Source: Ostrinia nubilalis (taxonomy: Eukaryota > Arthropoda > Insecta > Lepidoptera > Crambidae). From it: DNA of 64,000 nucleotides. The notes beneath the pieces were generated by a model. It was not told the origin of the DNA. It saw only the letters and a list, made by a program, of their open reading frames with translations, and did no database searches. Below, one piece after another: positions 1-11,486 of this stretch. The translations under genes were made by a program, and so were the position numbers. The number at the start of each line of letters is the position of its first letter. Positions within the stretch are counted from its first letter, which is position 1. The stretch lies in NCBI RefSeq assembly GCF_963855985.1, contig NC_087106.1, positions 3,765,001-3,829,000 on the forward strand, in the 5' to 3' direction.

Positions 1-1632
1 TCAATAATAAAGAGGGCTTGCAGCCGCCGTCCACGTGTTTGCATATCTCAACGCGGACCTGGAACAGAGAAATACGCGGTCGTCGAGACACACACAATCA
101 CTGTATACACAATCGCACTTTATTACATTACAATTTATTTATTATGTACACCCACACAGTTTTGTTTTTCAAATATTATCGTTTTATTTATAATATCTTA
201 TTACATATTTTCTTTATAATATTATACTGTACTTACACTTAAAATTTATACGCGCACTATTATCATTATTATTTATGTATATTTTATGCAGTATAGGTTA
301 GTGTCCGTGACTCCCACTCGGCATGGGGCACACTGAAAACCAGCGTCGTGGCCTCCCTCACCGGGGGCCACGGCATATGCTGAGTGGGGTCCCATTGCGA
401 TGGACATCGCTGTGCGACAGGGTGGCACTGCTCAGTTTACTTTCACTTTCATTGTATGTTTTATGTCACCTATGTCTTATTTACTTTTTTTTCTATTATT
501 TACATCTTTTGTCTTCTGTGATGTCCATGGCAATAAATGTTTCTTTCTTTCTTTCTTTCTTTCTTTAAATATGATTATGAACACATAGTTCCAAGGCTAA
601 GCCATGACACATTTCGCGAAAATGTCAGTAAAAGTATGAAAATGTCAAAAAATGATATTTTATACTTTCAAATTAATGTCGCCTGTTTTTCTTCTTTTTT
701 TGTATAATTAATTAATTTTATTTCTATACGGTTAAGCTACTTCCCATAGGGGTAGCATAACAGTTTAATTCACCCATTCTGGGACACTGTATTTAGCTTC
801 CTTTAATGGTTAGCAATGATATAAAAAAAAACGAATTAGCCATATTCGCTTATCTTTAATGAATACTTATATCTTTCTTCTAACTTACCCCAAAAGTTTC
901 ATCTAGGTCCCTGTCCAAATACATCCATCCGTTGAAGCCATCATGGGTCCGGTTGACCTTCCTCCGGTTAAACTGAAACTGGTACGGATACTTATCGTTG
1001 TCGACACAATGCTCCACGTGGATAACCTTCCAGCTGCCTGGGCCCTGGGGAAAATGATCAATATTTTATTTCTTATCATCATCGTCATCGTTGGTCCTCT
1101 ATAATGCTTATCCCCTTAAAGGCTGATTTACACTTTGATTAGTGTGAGTGCAGGTGAGTACTGCGAGTGCAGGTGTGAAGTGTGAGTAGTGTCCAATTCA
1201 ATGCGAGTGCAAGTGATAAGTGGGAGTGCAGGTGTGTAGTGCGAGTAGTGTCCAATTCACTGCGAGTCTGTCAGACGTGTTTAGTGGCAAGCACGCTGCG
1301 AGTGAGGGGGAAGGCAGGGCGCTTGGGACGAGGCTACTCGCAAAAAAATAGAACACGCTTCTATTCACTTTACTACACAGCCAACTAATCACTTGCACTA
1401 ATCAGTTGCTGTCCACACCTAGTCACTAATCACCTGCACTCTTACTAATCAAAGTGTAAATCAGGCTTAACTGGCAGGCAGACATATTATGTCTGCGTCA
1501 AATAATAGAACATATTTAATTAATATGTAAACATATAATGTCACAGAATTGAATATAACCTACCACCAAGACTGACGGTAGCACACATATACAGCAAGGT
1601 ATCAAAATTGCGAAAACCAAATACTTTAACAT
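1..1632 (-). CDS. Gene 1: secreted DUF1091/MD-2-like protein, 3' part off the left edge
   Basis: Three exons can be read on the minus strand: 1632-1564 (23 codons, signal peptide beginning MLKYLVFAILIPCC), 1044-889 (52 codons, begins GPGSWKVIHVEHC) and 58-1 (begins VRVEICKHVDGGCKP and continues beyond the window). All junctions are phase 0 with GT donors (GTAGG, GTAAGT) and CAG acceptors. Exon sizes and sequence match gene 2 almost residue for residue, so the missing exon end and terminal exon should lie just left of the window. The hydrophobic N-terminus implies secretion. The DUF1091/MD-2-like assignment rests on the spacing of conserved Cys, Gly and Pro residues best seen in gene 2 and is not certain. 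Intron 1 holds a MITE and intron 2 a retroposed insertion, both absent from gene 2. Confidence 0.72.
74..570. mobile_element. Retroposon-like insertion with (TTTC)n tail in intron 2 of gene 1
   Basis: The gene 2 intron reads straight through at the matching position (about 8,178-8,190), so the paralogue is an empty site. The insert is flanked by AAAT (70-73 and 567-570), ends in a CTTT repeat (541-566) and contains a GC-richer body (320-430). It looks like a SINE or a truncated non-LTR element read on the plus strand. I do not recognise the family, and it has no convincing ORF. Confidence 0.6.
1120..1467. mobile_element. Harbinger-like MITE (TAA target duplication) in intron 1 of gene 1
   Basis: Terminal inverted repeats of about 24 bp begin AGGCTGATTTACACTTTG and differ by one base between the ends. 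The target duplication is TAA (1117-1119 and 1468-1470). Inside are short direct repeats of the type GAGTGCAGGTG. The gene 2 intron lacks the element. There is no coding capacity. Confidence 0.75.
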
Positions 1633-1655
1633 GATATTAACCGCTGTCTATAGTA

Positions 1656-1689
1656 GAATGACTAAAACACAACATTAAATGTATTTATA
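1656..1689 (-). promoter_or_regulatory. Core promoter of gene 1 (TATA box plus initiator)
   Basis: On the minus strand a perfect TATAAATA (1689-1682) lies about 28 bp upstream of an arthropod initiator-like TCATTC (about 1662-1657). The ATG follows at 1632, giving a 5' leader of roughly 28 nt. The same layout is found upstream of gene 2. Confidence 0.6.
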
Positions 1690-1789
1690 TGTTCGTTACA
1701 AACAAGCGATGTTGTTATTAAGATCTTCGATATCAGGGACACGCAATATAAAATGTTTTTATGGTAAAATTGTGCATTTATTCACGTAC

Positions 1790-3420
1790 TAGCTCTGCCC
1801 GCGACTTCATACGCGTGAAAACATAGGAATTTCATACAAAATTCCAAACCCTGTTCCATCCCCTAAGGGAAGGAGTTGCGTAAAATCTGTTTTTAGCAGA
1901 TGTCTACACCCTACAAAGAACCTACCTGCCATTTCAAATACGTTGTATGTATGTATAATATACAGTATTATACATATAAATTAATAACAAGTATTCGTGA
2001 TAAAGCTTAATTTGTAGATTTTAATCGGTCCAGCATTATTTTTATATTGTGCTAGCGCCACTTTATGTGTGAGTAAAAGTGATGTTCCAAGCAGAACCTC
2101 CCAAGAGTTGTAATTTAATGAGAGCTTCCAGTAGAGCATTGGTTCCCAAACTTATTTGACACGCGCCCCCTTTCGACCATACAAAAAAATCCGCGCCCCT
2201 TCTTCCAATCAAGATTATTTATTTGTCGTATCGAGCAGTCAGAAATGCATTCTCTCAGCGGTCGCAGGTTTTTTATACATAAGTACACAGGTGTCCCGCG
2301 CCCCCCCCTTTAAAGTTCTTTGCGCCTCTCCCGGGGGGCGCGCCCCCCACTTTGGGATCCAATGTAGTAGAGAGATTAAAAGAACCATGTGGTTCGTAAA
2401 TTATGTAGGTACCCCAGATTTCAGTTAGGCAATATTCTACACTACAGGATACAAGTAAAGGAATTTAATTCATGACCCCCTTGAGATTGATATCGTACAG
2501 CAAATTGGCGTCATAACAGCTATCGTTTGCGCATGTGCATAACTAATTAATAACCTCCGCCTGATTGGCGGTTAACGGCAACTATTTTTATTGTTTAAAA
2601 TTTGTAACTTGAGAGAAATATCTTCTAAAACTGTCAAGTAGGTATAGATGTCCTACATTGAACCGTCCCAGCTAAGACATTGTCAAGAGGGCGCTACTAT
2701 CAATACTGGATTATTAGTTCCGATTATTGCCATGTTGTACAGCCAAATTATGACATTTACAGGAGGACGAAGTTTTTGATTTTTGCCACTTGACGTTTCA
2801 AAATCGTTGGACTATATCAATAAAATTTTCCCTACAGATGACACTGACACATGTCCATACTAAGGAAAAGATTTTCGCAGTTTCCCTACCACCCTGTTGA
2901 ATGGTGAAATAAAAAATCATCAATGGATTCCGGATAGTTAAAATAATAATGTTAAATGCTACAAGTATACAGGATGTTTTTTTATCGCTGATCAAACAAA
3001 AAGTGTGCTACTACAACTAAATTGCCCTTGTATGCCCTGTCACGTCATAATATGTCAATGTCACCCCTCCCGTGTCGCTCCCATACCTCAGGCACTGACT
3101 GAGTTAAGCGCCTATAGTCTACGGAGTCTTAATTTTTAAAATAAAAATGGCACCTTATTACATAAGGTACACCCCTGCTCTAGTGTAATCGAATCGCGGA
3201 ATAAAAGTAATCGTTGAACTGTCGATATAGGACAAATCGATCGATATCATCGATGTCGGTCGTATTTTGCCAAAACTGGCAATGGATAAAATGTATATTG
3301 TGTTAAATTATAAATTGATTACTCAATTATACCGATTAGTTTGTTCTAAAATAAGGAATCGATATCATCGATCTCATAGATAAACCGTGTGCCTTGGATA
3401 TTATAATTAAAAAAGCTTTA
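1790..3420. repeat. Gene 1 upstream flank: dispersed repeats
   Basis: No exon was seen. Stretches around 1,990-2,130, 2,380-2,450 and 2,890-3,020 are homologous to the flank upstream of gene 2 (9,280-9,480 and 9,565-9,655), so the tandem duplication includes the 5' flanks. Between them sit unrelated insertions: a fragment starting near 1,790 (AGCTCTGCCCGCGACTTC, a motif I believe is common in Lepidoptera), the hAT-type MITE at 2,137, a repeat at 2,640-2,815 that recurs inverted at 46,866-46,965, and a half copy (3,029-3,105) of the palindromic MITE found complete at 38,364-38,550. Confidence 0.5.
2137..2364. mobile_element. hAT-type MITE
   Basis: The ends read CATTGGTTCCCAAACTT and its imperfect inverse, with GC-rich subterminal tracts. 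The 8-bp flanks (2129-2136 and 2365-2372) differ only at the first base, as expected for an older hAT target duplication. The corresponding gene 2 flank (about 9,407) lacks it. Confidence 0.6.
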
Positions 3421-4054
3421 TATAATAACGGGTGTAAAAAAACCTATCCCGAAGCCGAAGGCTACTTATTCTCCACATCATGAGGATCATTTTTTTCTTT
3501 GGGACCATACCTGGGAAACTTGTGGTTTAGGAGATATTGAAGGTCAAAGTCAGAATATTTTTTTCAAGATTTTTACAATATCAATTTCAATTCGTTATTT
3601 AAAAACTTTTTTTCTAAGAAACCTTATTAAAATTTTGAGTATTTTCGTCACAATTAGGCTTTTGTCTTTACAATAAGAAATGTATAGCAGCGCGCGCACA
3701 CACGCTCAGGCGCTGCCCCCACGCCCCGCAACCCGCGCTCGCTCGTGAGTCATTCAACTCTACTGTGAGTTCAACGACTACGACTGGACCTGGACTGAGC
3801 TTAATCCAAATCTACCCAATTTGTAAAAATGAAACGAGTACCTACTTAAATTAGTCACTTACACCTTATCACCTTACCACTTTAGTTTTTGTTATAAAAA
3901 CTAATAAATTACCCTTTAATTAATAAAAACCCTTTACACGAATTTGTTTCTTTCCGCAAAATAAAAAATCTTACAGAACCTTGGTTATTATTAAACATTT
4001 TTAACTAAACCATACTTTTACGCATAAGTGCATAACCATCATTCTATCACAATG

Positions 4055-4912
4055 TAGTATCACAGGTCCTAGTACCTACGCAAGTGTGATAAGCGTAAGT
4101 AGCACAGTGTCATTAAAAAGTACCGTAAACAGATGAATAATGAATGGTCTTTTGAATCAGGCTCGTCATTCTTTACATTCATAACTCTCTACTTCAATAA
4201 CTGAAGTCTTTACGATAGTAATGAAATTAATAAAGTAAAACTCAAATTATTGCTTACACCACACCACTCTGAACGCCTAGAATAAACACCCTAGCAATGT
4301 TGCGTCTATCGTTGATTGAGGCATTCACTTTCGAGTTAGGAGTTATGATTGTGTGTTTTGTAAACTTAAATGATTTCAGCAACTAAATAAAAAAGTCTCT
4401 TTTTTCACTCCTTCCATACTCATTACTTCCTTTCTTAATAATTTACTTGAAATAAATAATCGTCATGCACGCGATTCTAAATAAACGTAATTTTAATCGT
4501 TAATCACAGGTAGTAAGCAGGTGTGATAAACTTGTATCATTAAAAAGTACTGTAAACAGATGACAAATGCTCTTTACACACAGGTTCATTATTGCTTACA
4601 TTTCTAGCTCTCTACCTTAATAACTTTAACGTCTTTACGATAGTAATTAATAAATTAAAACTTGACTTACTTATTACTGCAATCTAAACGCCTAGAAATA
4701 AATCACCGACAAACTCTTGTTCCTTAACTTTCGATAGGAGATAAAAGATAAGATGTTGTTTATAAACTCGATTGATTTTAGAAACTAAACAAAATTTCAT
4801 ATCTTTTAGCACTTCTTTCATACCAATTACTTACATTCTTCATAATTTACAAAAAATAATTCATCGTCTTGTTTGGGATTATTTTAAATGAACGTAACTT
4901 TATTACACGAAA
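4055..4912. repeat. Internal tandem duplication of the transposon, two diverged units
   Basis: Unit A (about 4,070-4,500) and unit B (about 4,508-4,912) share ordered blocks: TCATTAAAAAGTAC, TAAACAGATGA, GTCTTTACGATAGTAAT, AACGCCTAGAA, and matching AT-rich ends. Divergence is substantial, so the duplication is old compared with the arrays in Sbf. Confidence 0.6.
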
Positions 4913-5277
4913 TAACTATCAAAATGTATTGATATTCTTATTGTTTTATTAATAACGATTGCGTATCTACAATTCATTCTTTGAGTAGGTATTTTGGAAG
5001 CTTGCTAAGATCATTAATTATTATTAAGTATGCTAGGACGGATCTTTAGTTAACAAAGATTAAACAAAGTATTTTTCCCGTCGCTTTTACATTCTCATTC
5101 GTTGATAGACTTGCATGTACTAAACTAACGAAATTAAAGTTTTTTTATGTTAAAAATTACGTAAATTTGTAGTTGAAAATGAAGAATAAAACAAAGCGTA
5201 GCGCTCGACGTCATTCGATAGACGCGTAGACGTATTGCTTGACTGTGATTGGTCAGTCTCGCCGCGCGGGGCAGCGC

Positions 5278-5819
5278 CAGTGTCTCCATATACACGATAA
5301 TTACCGTAGATGCACCGTAATCAGGTCATTTTCTACCGTCAAGGTAATAATGTATTACCGTGTCATAAATCACCGTATTAGAATTATGAATTACTTTGCT
5401 GTATTATATTCATGGTATAGATACATACCTACATACAAACAACAGGCAACACTGCCGAGAGACCGAGGGAATCCCACAATATTCTAAAAGTCGATCTCTA
5501 CCAACAAACATCGGCAATCTAGTCTCAACCTTATTTAAGCCAACTAACGACATGTTGTCAAAAATGAATAAATCTATTTACGAAAAAGATACTGTGGTAC
5601 TAGGAGAGTCTGATTCAGAATAATATTAATGTTAAATTGTATATTTCACGTGAAATGAAACAAAACAAAAAAAAATATTGTGTTTTGTTTCATTTCATAA
5701 TAATATTGTATTTTTTCCTTTGATAAATTACACGGTAAATTACACGGTATATTTTAGTAGATTCACCGTAATTTGTAATTTGCAACACGGTAACTCACGA
5801 TTTACATATGGAGACACTG
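5278..5819. mobile_element. hAT-type MITE nested in the transposon promoter
   Basis: Termini CAGTGTCTCCATAT and ATATGGAGACACTG are inverted, and the perfect 8-bp target duplication GGCAGCGC is at 5270-5277 and 5820-5827. Inside, ACCGTAAT-like motifs recur near both ends. A 75-codon ORF (5396-5623) ends in an acidic tail (GESDSE) and may be the leftover C-terminus of a transposase, which is uncertain. The central AAATGAAACAAAACAAAA has an inverted partner downstream. Confidence 0.85.
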
Positions 5820-6002
5820 GGCAGCGCCTTTGTTGCTAGGTCGCTCGCGCCTCGCGTTGCTCGGGTCTCGCGCGCGCGGCCATCGGCCAGTTCGGTTTCT
5901 TCGGTCGTCGAATGCGCTTGCGACTTTTGATTGTTTTCTCGTGCGGATAGTTAGTGTGTGAATTGTGGTGTGAACGTGTAATAGTGAGTGTGGTATTAGT
6001 GA

Positions 6003-6449
6003 ATGAGTGTTAGAAAGATGCCTAACCATACGTACAGTGCTCGTGAGTACGTAAACATGGTTTACTGTTATGGGAGGGCACGTGGAAACGCATCTGAAGC
6101 CCTGCGGGCTGTAGGTATCGGGCTGAACATCCTACAGCGCACCACCGTACTGATGCACGTATTTTTGTTCTGGTTGTACAACGTCTGTTGGACAATCAGC
6201 CGATTGTGCCTCCGTCCGCCTCGTCTAGGCGTGTATTGTGTCGTGTTTGAGGAACTTAAATACCGGACTGTACGTGAAGGAATACTGGAGCGCGTACATC
6301 AAAACACGCTTTACCGGGCACGCGTTTGCTTGCACGTGGAAGGCCGTTCAGTTCGAGCCACAACTTGTCCGGTTGGAGCGGCCGATTCCAGACGACGTCG
6401 AAGGGGATTAGTCGGTAAGTACTTAGTTCTAATCCTAAACAAATGCTAA
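6003..6449 (+). pseudogene. Truncated, frameshifted DUF4817-like transposase N-terminus
   Basis: The frame opens with MPNHTYSAREYVNMVYCYGR followed by ARGNASEALR, the pattern of the helix-turn-helix module found at the N-terminus of many arthropod transposon proteins (DUF4817-like). After the first 40 residues the similarity continues in the next frame (RAEHPTAHHRTDARIF..VVQRLLDNQ), so a one-base frameshift has occurred. That second frame stops at about 6,252. A GT donor-like site (GTAAGT, 6,415) follows. No catalytic domain is present. It lies inside the TIR element and downstream of its GC-rich putative promoter. Confidence 0.55.
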
Positions 6450-6796
6450 AGGAATGTGTTTTTTAAATGTAGGAAGTGAATAATCTGGTAATTTTGTGTA
6501 CAAAATACTTCTGCGGTCGCGGTAGGTAGTGGCGGGAAAGCGCGTACGCTCCAATACAATCACACACACATAGGCACGGTCATTGCGTTGCGTGGTGCGC
6601 TGTACATTGCGGGCTGCGGAATATTGTATTTTTTTTAATCGTAAAAATAAAAAATATTTCCCACCAATAATATTTTGTAATATTACTTGGTTGGGTGTAC
6701 AGAATGCGTAGTTTCAGTCTTCGTGATAGGTTTTTTTACACCCTGTATAGATGCCTTGGATATTATAATTAAAAATAAGACTACAGCCATGAAGTT

Positions 6797-6802
6797 TTTA
6801 TT
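6797..6802 (-). terminator. Poly(A) signal of gene 2
   Basis: AATAAA on the minus strand, 12 nt after the TAA stop of gene 2. Confidence 0.6.
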
Positions 6803-6813
6803 GACAAATATAT

Positions 6814-9108
6814 TTATCCTAAGTTGACCAAGTCGTCGCGATTCTCGAAGTTAACGGTGAGGTGTACGCAGCCGATGTCCTCGTCTCCGTCCATTATGTA
6901 CAGATCGACGCCAAACTGGCCGTACATGCCTTGCTCGGGCAGCTCCGCGTAATTGAACACGTAGTTTGATATCGTGTGGTTGCCCTGCACACGGGAAACA
7001 AACAATCATTACTTTTCAACCGACTTCAAAAAAGGAGGAGGTTCTCAATTCGACCCGTATGTTTTTTTTTTCCTACGTTTGTTACGCGATAACTCCGCCA
7101 ATTATGAACCGATTTGAACAAATCTTTTTTCGGCGTATAAGTAATACCTCAAGGGTGGTCCCATTTAAATTTAATAATAGAAAAAACAACCCCCAAGGGT
7201 GGAAAATTGGGGATGAAATTTTTTATACGCAATATCTCCGCCGATTATAAATCAATTTGAACGATTATTTTTTTGTTGAATAGGTATTATTAAAAGGGTG
7301 GTTTCATGCGAATTTGAAGAAAATATTTCACCCCCAAGGGTGGAAAATTTTCCCCAATTGGGGATGAACTTTTTTATACGCAATATTTTTAATTTTTAGT
7401 TTTTTTTGTGTTCACGCATTTGAAGTCGGTTTTATTTTTTTTAAAAGTTAATTATATGATTAGCCTTTATGGAGGATTTGGCCTACACTACCTCCCCTAC
7501 ATTCCCCCTCCCCTATATTCACCTTTCCCTACACTCCCTCATTTACATTCGGCTTCCCCTACATCCTCCTTCCCCTACATATCCCCTCTCCTACATTCCC
7601 CTCCCCTACATTCCCCTCCCCTACACTCTCTCTCCCTTACATTTGCCTTCCCGTACATCCTCCCTCCCATACATTCGTCCTCCTCTACATTCCACTTCCC
7701 CTACATTCTCCCATCCTTACATTTCTAAACTTACATATCAAAATTGATTCGATCTCTATACTCGTATCTATTGATGAATCTACGTAAAATGTTGAGGGTA
7801 AAATTAAGATATGTATTATAAAAGCACAGCAGTGCACCATTTCAGTTTTTTTAAATATAAAAAGGAAGTTTGCGTTTGTACTGCACACGCTGGCGCGGCG
7901 CGTTGTTCTCAAACATATGAAATCTTATTCGAGCGTCCATAGCGGGCACGCGGACGCCATTATGAACAGTAGTCTATGCCTAATCTAGTAATAACTGCTA
8001 TATTACCGCAGGAATAGGACATAAGGGTGGGCTCATGCCCATGGAATTGATCAAGCAATCCTCTACGTTTTCTTTGGCGTATTTCTCAGCGAAATTACAG
8101 TAGCAGTCGTCTTCCAATACTGCAGTGGGCTTGCAGCCGCCGTCCACGTGTTTGCATATATCAACGCGGACCTGGAACAGAGAAATTTGATTATGAGTAC
8201 ATAGATCCAAGGCTGAGTCATATTTTACCCAACACACTATTGACGACACAAACATATTTAATTAATTAAAATAATGAAATGAAATTGAAATGAAAAAATT
8301 TGCCGTCACAAGATTAACTGTACGGTTAAGCTAATTCCCATAGCAGTTGAATTCATCCATTATGTTACACTGTATTTAACGGTTAGCAATGATATTAAAA
8401 AATTCGAATTAGCCATATTTCATCACGCTGCTATTTTTAATGAATACTTATCTTTCCAACTCACCCCGAAAGTTTCATCTAGGTCCCTGTCCAAATATAT
8501 ATAGCCGCTGAAGCCATCATGGGTCCGGTTGACCTTCCTCCGGTTAAAAACAAACTGGAACGGGTATTTTTCGTTGTCGACACATTGCTCCACGTGGATA
8601 ACCATCCAGCTGCCCGGGCCCTGGGGAAAATGATCAAGATTTTATTTCTTATCATCATCGTCATCATTGGTCCAGGATGTGCGTCGCGGTAAGCTTTTAT
8701 CGCGCCATTTTATCGATTTTACTCGATAAGCTCATACATTTGTCGTCTAAAATCATCGATAAGACTTTATCACAGCGCGCATTCAGCCCTGCTGGAGGAC
8801 TATTCTTATACCAAAATCAAAAGGCAGGATTTATCCTACACTTCCATTCTTCTATGCTGGGGGCCTGATTTTCGTATATTTCTCCCTTAGTCGCTTCTTT
8901 CTTACAGTAATTTCATGCATATGACTGTTTTCTCTGTAACATTTCATGCACAAGTTACTTTAAAGTTTTCTCTATAATGCTTACAGAGCAGATTTAAATA
9001 ATATAAACATGTAATGTCCCAGAATTGAATATAACCTACCACCAAGACTGATGGTAGCACACAAATACAGCAAGGTATCAGAATTGCGAAAACCCAATAC
9101 TTTAACAT
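6814..9108 (-). CDS. Gene 2: complete secreted DUF1091/MD-2-like protein (186 residues)
   Basis: Four minus-strand exons, all phase 0: 9108-9040 (23 codons, signal peptide MLKYWVFAILIPCCICV), 8620-8465 (52 codons), 8171-8007 (55 codons) and 6984-6814 (56 codons plus TAA). Every acceptor is CAG and the donors are GTAGGT, GTGAGT and GTAATA. The mature protein has conserved pairs such as HVDGGCKP and CPIPAGNHTISNY, then a beta-rich C-terminus (YGQFGVDLYIMDGDEDIGCV). This CP.PAG..i.nY plus late Cys pattern resembles the DUF1091/MD-2-related lipid-binding beta-cup families; the ligand is unknown. A TATA box and poly(A) signal frame the gene, so it is probably functional. Intron 3 carries an AACCGACTTC-ended element and a low-complexity tract. 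Confidence 0.82.
7018..7431. mobile_element. Short inverted-repeat element in intron 3 of gene 2
   Basis: It begins AACCGACTTCAAA and ends with the exact inverse TTTGAAGTCGGTT. Inside, two similar blocks contain CCCCCAAGGGTGGAAAATT and TTTTTTATACGCAATAT. The element is non-coding; the ORFs across it are not real. Confidence 0.65.
7479..7735. repeat. Pyrimidine-rich minisatellite, unit about 12 bp (CCTCCCCTACATT)
   Basis: About twenty imperfect copies of a CTACATTC/CCTCCCC unit in tandem. It lies in intron 3 of gene 2. The two overlapping plus-strand ORFs here are translations of the repeat. Confidence 0.85.
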
Positions 9109-9130
9109 GTTATGAACCGCTGTCTGTCGT

Positions 9131-9165
9131 AGAATAACTAAAACACAAAATTGTGTGTTTTTATA
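9131..9165 (-). promoter_or_regulatory. Core promoter of gene 2
   Basis: TATAAAAA on the minus strand (9165-9158) lies about 30 bp upstream of a TAGTTATTC initiator-like site that aligns with the gene 1 initiator. The ATG follows at 9108. The spacing is the same as in gene 1. Confidence 0.55.
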
Positions 9166-9239
9166 TGTTCGATACAAACAAGCGATGTTGTTGAGATCTT
9201 CGATATCAGGCGACACGCAGTATAAAATATGTTTTAATG

Positions 9240-11100
9240 ATAAAATTGTGCATTTATTCACGCATTATTAACAAGTATATTCGTGATAAAGCTTCATTTG
9301 TAGATATTTATCGGTCCGGCATTATTTTTATAGTGCACTAGCGCATCTTTATGTGTGAGGAAAATTGATATCAAAGCAGAACCTCCCAAGACTTGTCATT
9401 TCATGAGATTGGTTCGTAAATATGTAGGTATCCCAGATCTTAAGTTAGGCAATATTCTACACTCTACATGATTGTACAAATGTATTGGACAATGTATAAT
9501 AAAATGATATCTATTCAGTATTCATCTAGTCCCGCGAGGTTGCTGGTTTTTACAAATAACCCTATATAGAATGGTGAAATAAAAATCCTCAATGGATGAA
9601 TTGGAGTTTTTTATCATTGATCAAACATACAGTGTGGATTCTACTACTAAAATACAATAATATTTTTTACAGAACCAATATCAAATTCTCAATTAAATTC
9701 CCATCCCCATACTAAATGAGTGATTGCTCATGATAATTTATATGGAAAAGTATATTTGAGGCACAAATTAAATTCAAAACTTTGTGATTGAGGTAGGTTG
9801 CGGTAAGGTCGCGTACAAAACGCGCATGAAAAGCGTCTGAAACAATGTATTTTGCATGGTCATATTGGTCATGGTTACCGTCAAAACATCCGTAATAGAG
9901 CTCTGTGATTGGTTTGTGTGTATCATTCTACCACTCAAGTTATGTCTATGAATAGGTCTTTGGAACCCTGTGCGTCCACGCGCACTGTGACTTGTGAGAC
10001 CACATAGTAATTGTTTGTGAATAATACGGGTGAAAGTAATCTGTGATAACTTTTAAATCCTTGAATTTTTAGCGCTTGTTCCCAACCAGTCACACCGAAA
10101 CGTGTAACACTGTTCGTTTCAGCCAAATGACGTCCACTGCTGGACAAAGGCCTCCCTCATGACGATCGGTCCTGTCACCTCCCGCGACCTTCACCAGATC
10201 TTCTGTCCACCTAGTGGGGGGCCTGCCCACACTACGTCTTCCGGCTCGTGGTCGCCACTCGAGAACTTTTCTGCCCCAGCGGCCATGAGCTCTGAGAGCT
10301 ATGTGTCCCGCCCACTGCCACTTGACTTTAGCGATTCTTCTGTCATTTAGTGGAAACTTTTAAATCCTCGACTTTTTAAGCGCTTCTTCCCATCCAGTCA
10401 CACCGAAACGTGGCTTATTCCACTATTACAGTGAACTTTTTGTTCACTAATCCTCGTTAACGCCAAATGGAGCTTATAATGGGGAATAATGAACTAAAAA
10501 GTTCATTAATCCCCGTTATTATTAGGATTTTATTTTGAACGTAATGGGGATTAATGAACTTTTTAGTTCTTTTTAGTATAACACTGTTACTCGTTGGAAA
10601 AAATCCCATCGAGTCACGCTGTTACTCGTTAGGTCAATTTTGTTTACGTATTTTCTCAACTGGTCACACTGTAACCTGTATTTTATTATAGTCAGCTTTA
10701 GATTAGGTAAAATTTTTATTTTTGTACATTATTTCTTAATATTTTTAACGAGATCTCATATATTATGACATCAAAAGTATTTAATGTGTGAACCGTTGTT
10801 AAGATAGGTAAACAAATGTCCCAACGAGTGACAGTGTGACTTTATGATATTTTTTTCCCACGTGTTCACGTAGTTTCGGGTCTATCTGGCATTATTGCTC
10901 ATGCTGGCGTTTCGCTTTGCGTGAGAGGGATTTCGATTCGAAACTACGGATAACGTTTTTCGGAGTAACCCTGCTGCGCATTTACATCGATTCTGCATCG
11001 TGATTGTATCGCTGCTTTTAGTAACGCGTATATTTTTTGCCTTCAAATACTGATTTATCTATCAAAATGGGATAAAATAAACGTCGAAATCAGATTAATA
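9240..11100. repeat. Intergenic repeats between genes 2 and 3
   Basis: No gene was seen. From 9,280 to 9,660 the DNA matches the gene 1 upstream flank. A repeat at about 9,890-10,045 recurs at 36,060-36,150. LINE 3'-end sequence on the minus strand starts at 10,116 (TGACGTCCACTGCTGGACAA). Two stem-loops built on GGGGAATAATGAACT and AAAAAGTTCATTAATCCCC lie at 10,475-10,520. A MITE fragment (CGTAGTTTCGGGTCTATCTG) at 10,868-10,975 recurs at 12,449, 31,560 and 63,198. Confidence 0.5.
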
Positions 11101-11122
11101 CATTATTTTATTTTAACTTTAT

Positions 11123-11280
11123 TCAATCCTCCTCATCCACGTCGTCACCGTCGCAAGCGCCATCAATCTCGCGGAACTCCACGTTGAAGGTCACGCAGCC
11201 GACCTCCTGCTGGTCCTTGATCAGGTACGCCGTCGCCCCGAACTTGCCGTACACCCCGTAAGTCGGCAGCTGGCAGTTGT
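11123..11280 (-). pseudogene. Duplicated, truncated terminal exon of gene 3
   Basis: It encodes the same last 49 residues as gene 3 exon 4 (from [14 protein letters not shown] to GDDVDEED and stop) but lacks the exon's first 12 or so residues and its acceptor; homology stops abruptly at 11,280. Its stop overlaps a poly(A) signal (TGAATAAA, 11,125-11,118), whereas the intact exon 4 has no AATAAA close by. The gene 3 transcript may therefore run through and use this signal. Confidence 0.7.
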
Positions 11281-11486
11281 TACGGTTTGATGCAAGTGTA
11301 CGAGAACTATCAGCTTGCTTATATAGTATTCTGCTGTATTCTATTCTTTTCTTAATATTGTTATGCTGCAACTTTACTCTTCATGTGTGTTAAGTGTATG
11401 CAAATAAATGATTTATCTATCTATCAGCAACCGCGCGATTATCGCTATGTCTGAACCAGGCCTAAGTGTTATTTTAGAGAAATGTG

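Larger units (their letters stand above)
3430..6743 (+). mobile_element. 3.3-kb DNA transposon with 19-bp terminal inverted repeats
   Basis: Perfect 19-bp inverted termini GGGTGTAAAAAAACCTATC lie at 3430-3448 and 6725-6743. Inside are a roughly 430-bp tandem duplication, a GC-rich promoter-like segment (5,205-5,990) interrupted by a hAT-type MITE, and a short reading frame starting at 6,003 with a DUF4817-like helix-turn-helix. No full transposase is present, so the copy is probably non-autonomous. A direct repeat of about 20 bp (GCCTTGGATATTATAATTAA) lies outside both ends, at 3,392 and 6,754. It is more likely a trace of the gene 1/gene 2 duplication boundary than a target duplication. The superfamily is not assigned. 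Confidence 0.65.

Noticed and set aside
3392..6775. The roughly 20-bp direct repeat GCCTTGGATATTATAATTAA as target duplication of the 3.3-kb transposon
   Set aside because: It is far longer than known target duplications and is separated from the inverted ends by 9-18 bp; more likely a relic of the gene 1/gene 2 duplication.
7408..7747. Two overlapping 90-106 codon ORFs rich in Pro, Ser and His
   Set aside because: Translation of a simple pyrimidine-rich minisatellite; no start context, splice signals or family features.
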